From Oscillospiraceae bacterium (GTDB lineage: Bacteria; Bacillota; Clostridia; Oscillospirales; CAG-272): a DNA stretch of 39,709 nt. Shown here piece after piece: positions 38,108-39,709 of the stretch. Location of the stretch: the NCBI GenBank assembly GCA_015065285.1, contig SVQP01000016.1, positions 1-39,709 of the forward strand. The letters are read 5' to 3'. Below the pieces are notes generated by a model. It saw only the letters and a program-made list of their open reading frames with translations. It had not been told where the DNA came from and ran no database searches. How positions within the stretch are numbered: the stretch's first letter is position 1; each line of letters begins with the position of its first letter. Position numbers and translations under genes: made by a program.

Positions 38108-38330
38108 GGGCGGCACCTTGACGACCCGTTTCGCAAACGCTTCGGGTGAGTCTCGACCTTTGTGTCATCCTGCCTGTGTATTCTTTGGTAGGGGTCGGCG
38201 CCCTCGACGACCCGCCACGTAAACACTTCGGACGCGCCCCCCCTTTGTGTCATCCTGCCTGTGTATTCTTTGGTAGGGGTCGGCGCCCTCGACGACCCGC
38301 CACACGAACACATTGGGCGCGCATCCGTCT
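38108..38330 (+). repeat. 85-bp tandem repeats
   Basis: Two full units (38161-38245 and 38246-38330) begin TGTGTCATCCTGCCTG and include GGTCGGCGCCCTCGACGACC. A degenerate partial unit precedes them (38108-38160), and the next element (38331) begins with the same TGTGTCATCCTG. No gene is credible here. Confidence 0.85.
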
Positions 38331-38880
38331 TGTGTCATCCTGAGCGAGGTCGCAGAGCGACCGAGTCGAACTTTTGCGGGTCGAATATTTCGCGGCAAAG
38401 CCGCGAAATTGAGCGAGCAAAAGCGCGCGCAGCGCGGGATCTGCGATGGGTTTGATCAATGTTTGCTTAGCCGAAGTAATATTCTTTACTTGCCCCAGCC
38501 GATCACGCAGCGGGGCGTCGAGGGCGCCGCCCCCTACGGGCATATCATAAACCGCTTTCCAGATCCTCAAAGCGCAATTCTTGCGCTTTGACTTTCAAAA
38601 ATCAGCAATTTTTTGCAGATTTTTGAAAGTTCGACTCGAAAACATCCGCACCGGGATGTTTTCTCGCTCAGGATGACACAAAAGGGGATGCTCCGCTCAG
38701 GATGACACAAAAGGGGAGGCACCGCCAAAGTAACTTTGTGTAGGGGAGGATATCATCCTCCCGCACGCGATGATACCGGATCAGCGTTCGGATGACGTGA
38801 TCATAAACCGTTTGCAAGGCGGGGCGTCGAAGGCGCCGCCCCCTACGGCGTATTGTAAGCCGTTTCCCGGATCCCGCGCT
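38331..38880. repeat. Mosaic of palindromic intergenic repeats (right array), inverted copy of the 17-kb array
   Basis: Read forward, this ~540-bp stretch follows the reverse complement of 17525-16985 block by block: GTCATCCTGAGCG, the GCGCGCAGCGCGGGATCTGCGATG region, TTGATCAATGTTTGCTTAGCC, a palindromic core, the three-hairpin unit, the AAAGTAACTTTGTGTAGGGG block and GATACCGGATCAGCGTTCG. Differences are scattered, and one palindromic core is replaced (GGCGTCGAGGGCGCCGCC here, GCGATCAATGATCGC there). No gene is credible here. Confidence 0.85.
38561..38680 (-). repeat. Three-hairpin repeat unit, copy 3 (inverted)
   Basis: The reverse complement matches copies 1 and 2, with all three hairpins kept. 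The third hairpin keeps its CAAAGCGCAA / TTGCGCTTTG arms while its loop differs, as expected if structure is maintained. Confidence 0.85.
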
Positions 38881-38884
38881 GTTC

Positions 38885-38913
38885 TTGACAATGCATCCTG
38901 CGCATGCTATAAT
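38885..38913 (+). promoter_or_regulatory. Consensus promoter of the membrane protein gene
   Basis: A perfect TTGACA, 17 bases, TATAAT, about 35 bases upstream of the start at 38949. Confidence 0.7.
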
Positions 38914-38948
38914 AAGGCATCGAATATCCCCAAAAGGAGATGACGTTT

Positions 38949-39554
38949 ATGGGTGATCCGTTGGCTTACATTGTGTATTTGATTGGCGCCGTGGCTTTGT
39001 GTATCATCTTTTTGATCGAGGCGCTGCCGGGCATGATTTGTTCTCTGATCGAGAGCATTGGTCTTGCGCGCATTTGCAATAAGCTGGGCGCATTTCCGCG
39101 CGCATGGTCGTGGGTGCTGTCCATCTTGCTGCCTGCCGTGGCAGTGATCCGTGCAGGAGATATGGCTGCTTTGCGTGAGGATGCGAACAAGAAGTCTTTG
39201 CTCAAGCAGGGAATTGTTGGACTTGTGTTGTTTGCTGTTTGCATTTTGCTTGGCGTGCTTTGCACAGTCATCGCATTTGCGACAGCTGTGTTGGATTGGC
39301 CCGCTATCTATGCAAAGCTTACAGGCGTTGCGGTGCTGATTTTGTGTGCTGTTGCTTTGATTCTGTTTATCTGGCTATTCGTGCTGCTGTTTATCTCGCA
39401 TTTCCGCATTTTCAAGGCATACGTGCCCGCGTGGGGCGCGTGGCTGCTGCTGGCAGGCTCGATTTTGCTTGGTCCGTTGTCTTTTGCGGTTCTGCCCGTG
39501 CTCAGTTTTTTTCCGTTCAAAAAGATTCCCGAAGAGCCGATCCGAGAGCTGTAA
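38949..39554 (+). CDS. Polytopic membrane protein of unknown function
   Basis: A 201-aa hydrophobic protein with about five membrane helices and a short charged loop (AALREDANKKSLLKQG) in the middle. Its end (FPFKKIPEEPIREL) is hydrophilic. The first ATG (38940) directly abuts AAAAGGAG, so the ATG at 38949, 9 bases downstream, is the likely start. No family is recognised. It is monocistronic from a strong promoter. An IS3-like element begins 35 bases after its stop and no terminator is visible between them. Confidence 0.75.
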   Translation: MGDPLAYIVYLIGAVALCIIFLIEALPGMICSLIESIGLARICNKLGAFPRAWSWVLSILLPAVAVIRAGDMAALREDANKKSLLKQGIVGLVLFAVCILLGVLCTVIAFATAVLDWPAIYAKLTGVAVLILCAVALILFIWLFVLLFISHFRIFKAYVPAWGAWLLLAGSILLGPLSFAVLPVLSFFPFKKIPEEPIREL

Positions 39555-39589
39555 TACCCAAAAAATAAATCCCAAGGACGAGAATGATA

Positions 39590-39709
39590 TGCACCCCAAA
39601 AGTTAGACACTTTTGGAGGTGCATATTTTTTATGGGTAAAACAGGAAGAGAAAACATGAGATACTCGACAGAATTCAAGATGTGTGTTATAATGGACATG
39701 CGAGAACAC
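39590..39709 (+). mobile_element. Left end of an IS3-family-like insertion sequence (cut by window edge)
   Basis: The element appears to begin TGCACCCCAAAAGTTAGACAC, which starts with TG and resembles terminal repeats of IS3/IS150-group elements. A complementary ACTTTTGGAGGTGCA follows (39608-39623), making an end hairpin. A transposase-like reading frame follows. Confidence 0.65.
39632..39709 (+). CDS. IS3-type transposase OrfA, N-terminal fragment
   Basis: An open frame from ATG 39632 (GGAGGT 10 bases upstream) runs off the window. The translation has the pattern MRYSTEFKMCVIMDMRE, matching the start of the helix-turn-helix of IS3-family OrfA proteins (xYSxEFKxxVV). A second in-frame ATG at 39656 could also be the start. 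Only 26 codons are visible, so the subgroup is not certain. Confidence 0.55.
   Translation, partial: MGKTGRENMRYSTEFKMCVIMDMREH

Noticed and set aside
38020-38591. Several 60-106 codon frames in the repeat array
   Set aside because: They are translations of palindromic repeats on both strands, with no start signals or conservation pattern.

Overview
The window reads as the replication-origin region of a Clostridia-type Firmicute, probably an uncultured gut lineage. The support is a dnaA-dnaN-recF-remB-gyrB-gyrA block in Bacillus-like order, a RemB (DUF370) gene between recF and gyrB, a SleB-type cell wall hydrolase, AAAGGAG-type ribosome binding sites, TTGACA/TATAAT promoters, and a class I (archaeal-type) lysyl-tRNA synthetase. 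No tRNA, rRNA or CRISPR array was seen. The genus cannot be resolved from sequence reading alone.

Layout. (1) 1-2634: the 3' part of a large surface protein, convergent with gyrA. (2) 2780-14037, all on the minus strand: gyrA, mreD, mreC, a PfkB-family sugar kinase, gyrB, remB, recF, dnaN and dnaA. The 300-bp dnaA-dnaN gap holds a recognisable oriC with DnaA boxes, DnaA-trio-like triplets and an AT-rich unwinding stretch. (3) 14251-16785: a copper P-type ATPase with a CopZ-like domain fused at its C terminus; the CopZ part keeps its own ribosome binding site and ATG. (4) 16830-17610: a mosaic of palindromic intergenic repeats. (5) 17618-21367 (-): maf, mreB and mrdA (PBP2), so MreB/PBP2 are separated from MreCD. 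(6) 21571-29946: an envelope region with a SleB-type hydrolase, two small Thr-rich lipoproteins, a phosphodiester glycosidase, two further proteins sharing a repeated 'DPY' domain and a Cys-containing C-terminal tail, and a cohesin-like secreted protein. (7) 30028-32088 (-): class I LysRS fused to a MetG/EMAPII-type tRNA-binding domain, then a divergent small DUF378 membrane protein. (8) 32575-37989 (-): an apparent operon alr, DUF5722 lipoprotein, AraC-type regulator, YitT-family membrane protein. (9) 38108-38880: a second repeat mosaic, largely the reverse complement of the one at 17 kb. (10) 38949-39554: a membrane protein, then the left end of an IS3-like element cut by the window edge.

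Most notable. First, three surface proteins end in acidic-GlyCys-(Lys/Gly)-(Ser/Ala), a hydrophobic segment and a Lys-rich end. I propose this as a Cys-based C-terminal sorting signal. It is coupled to a repeated ~140-residue domain also present in the protein at the left edge. Second, the two repeat mosaics form a ~540-bp imperfect inverted pair around a ~21-kb segment whose genes mostly run head-on to replication from the oriC seen here, which suggests an inversion. Third, copA carries copZ as an in-frame fusion with an apparent internal start.
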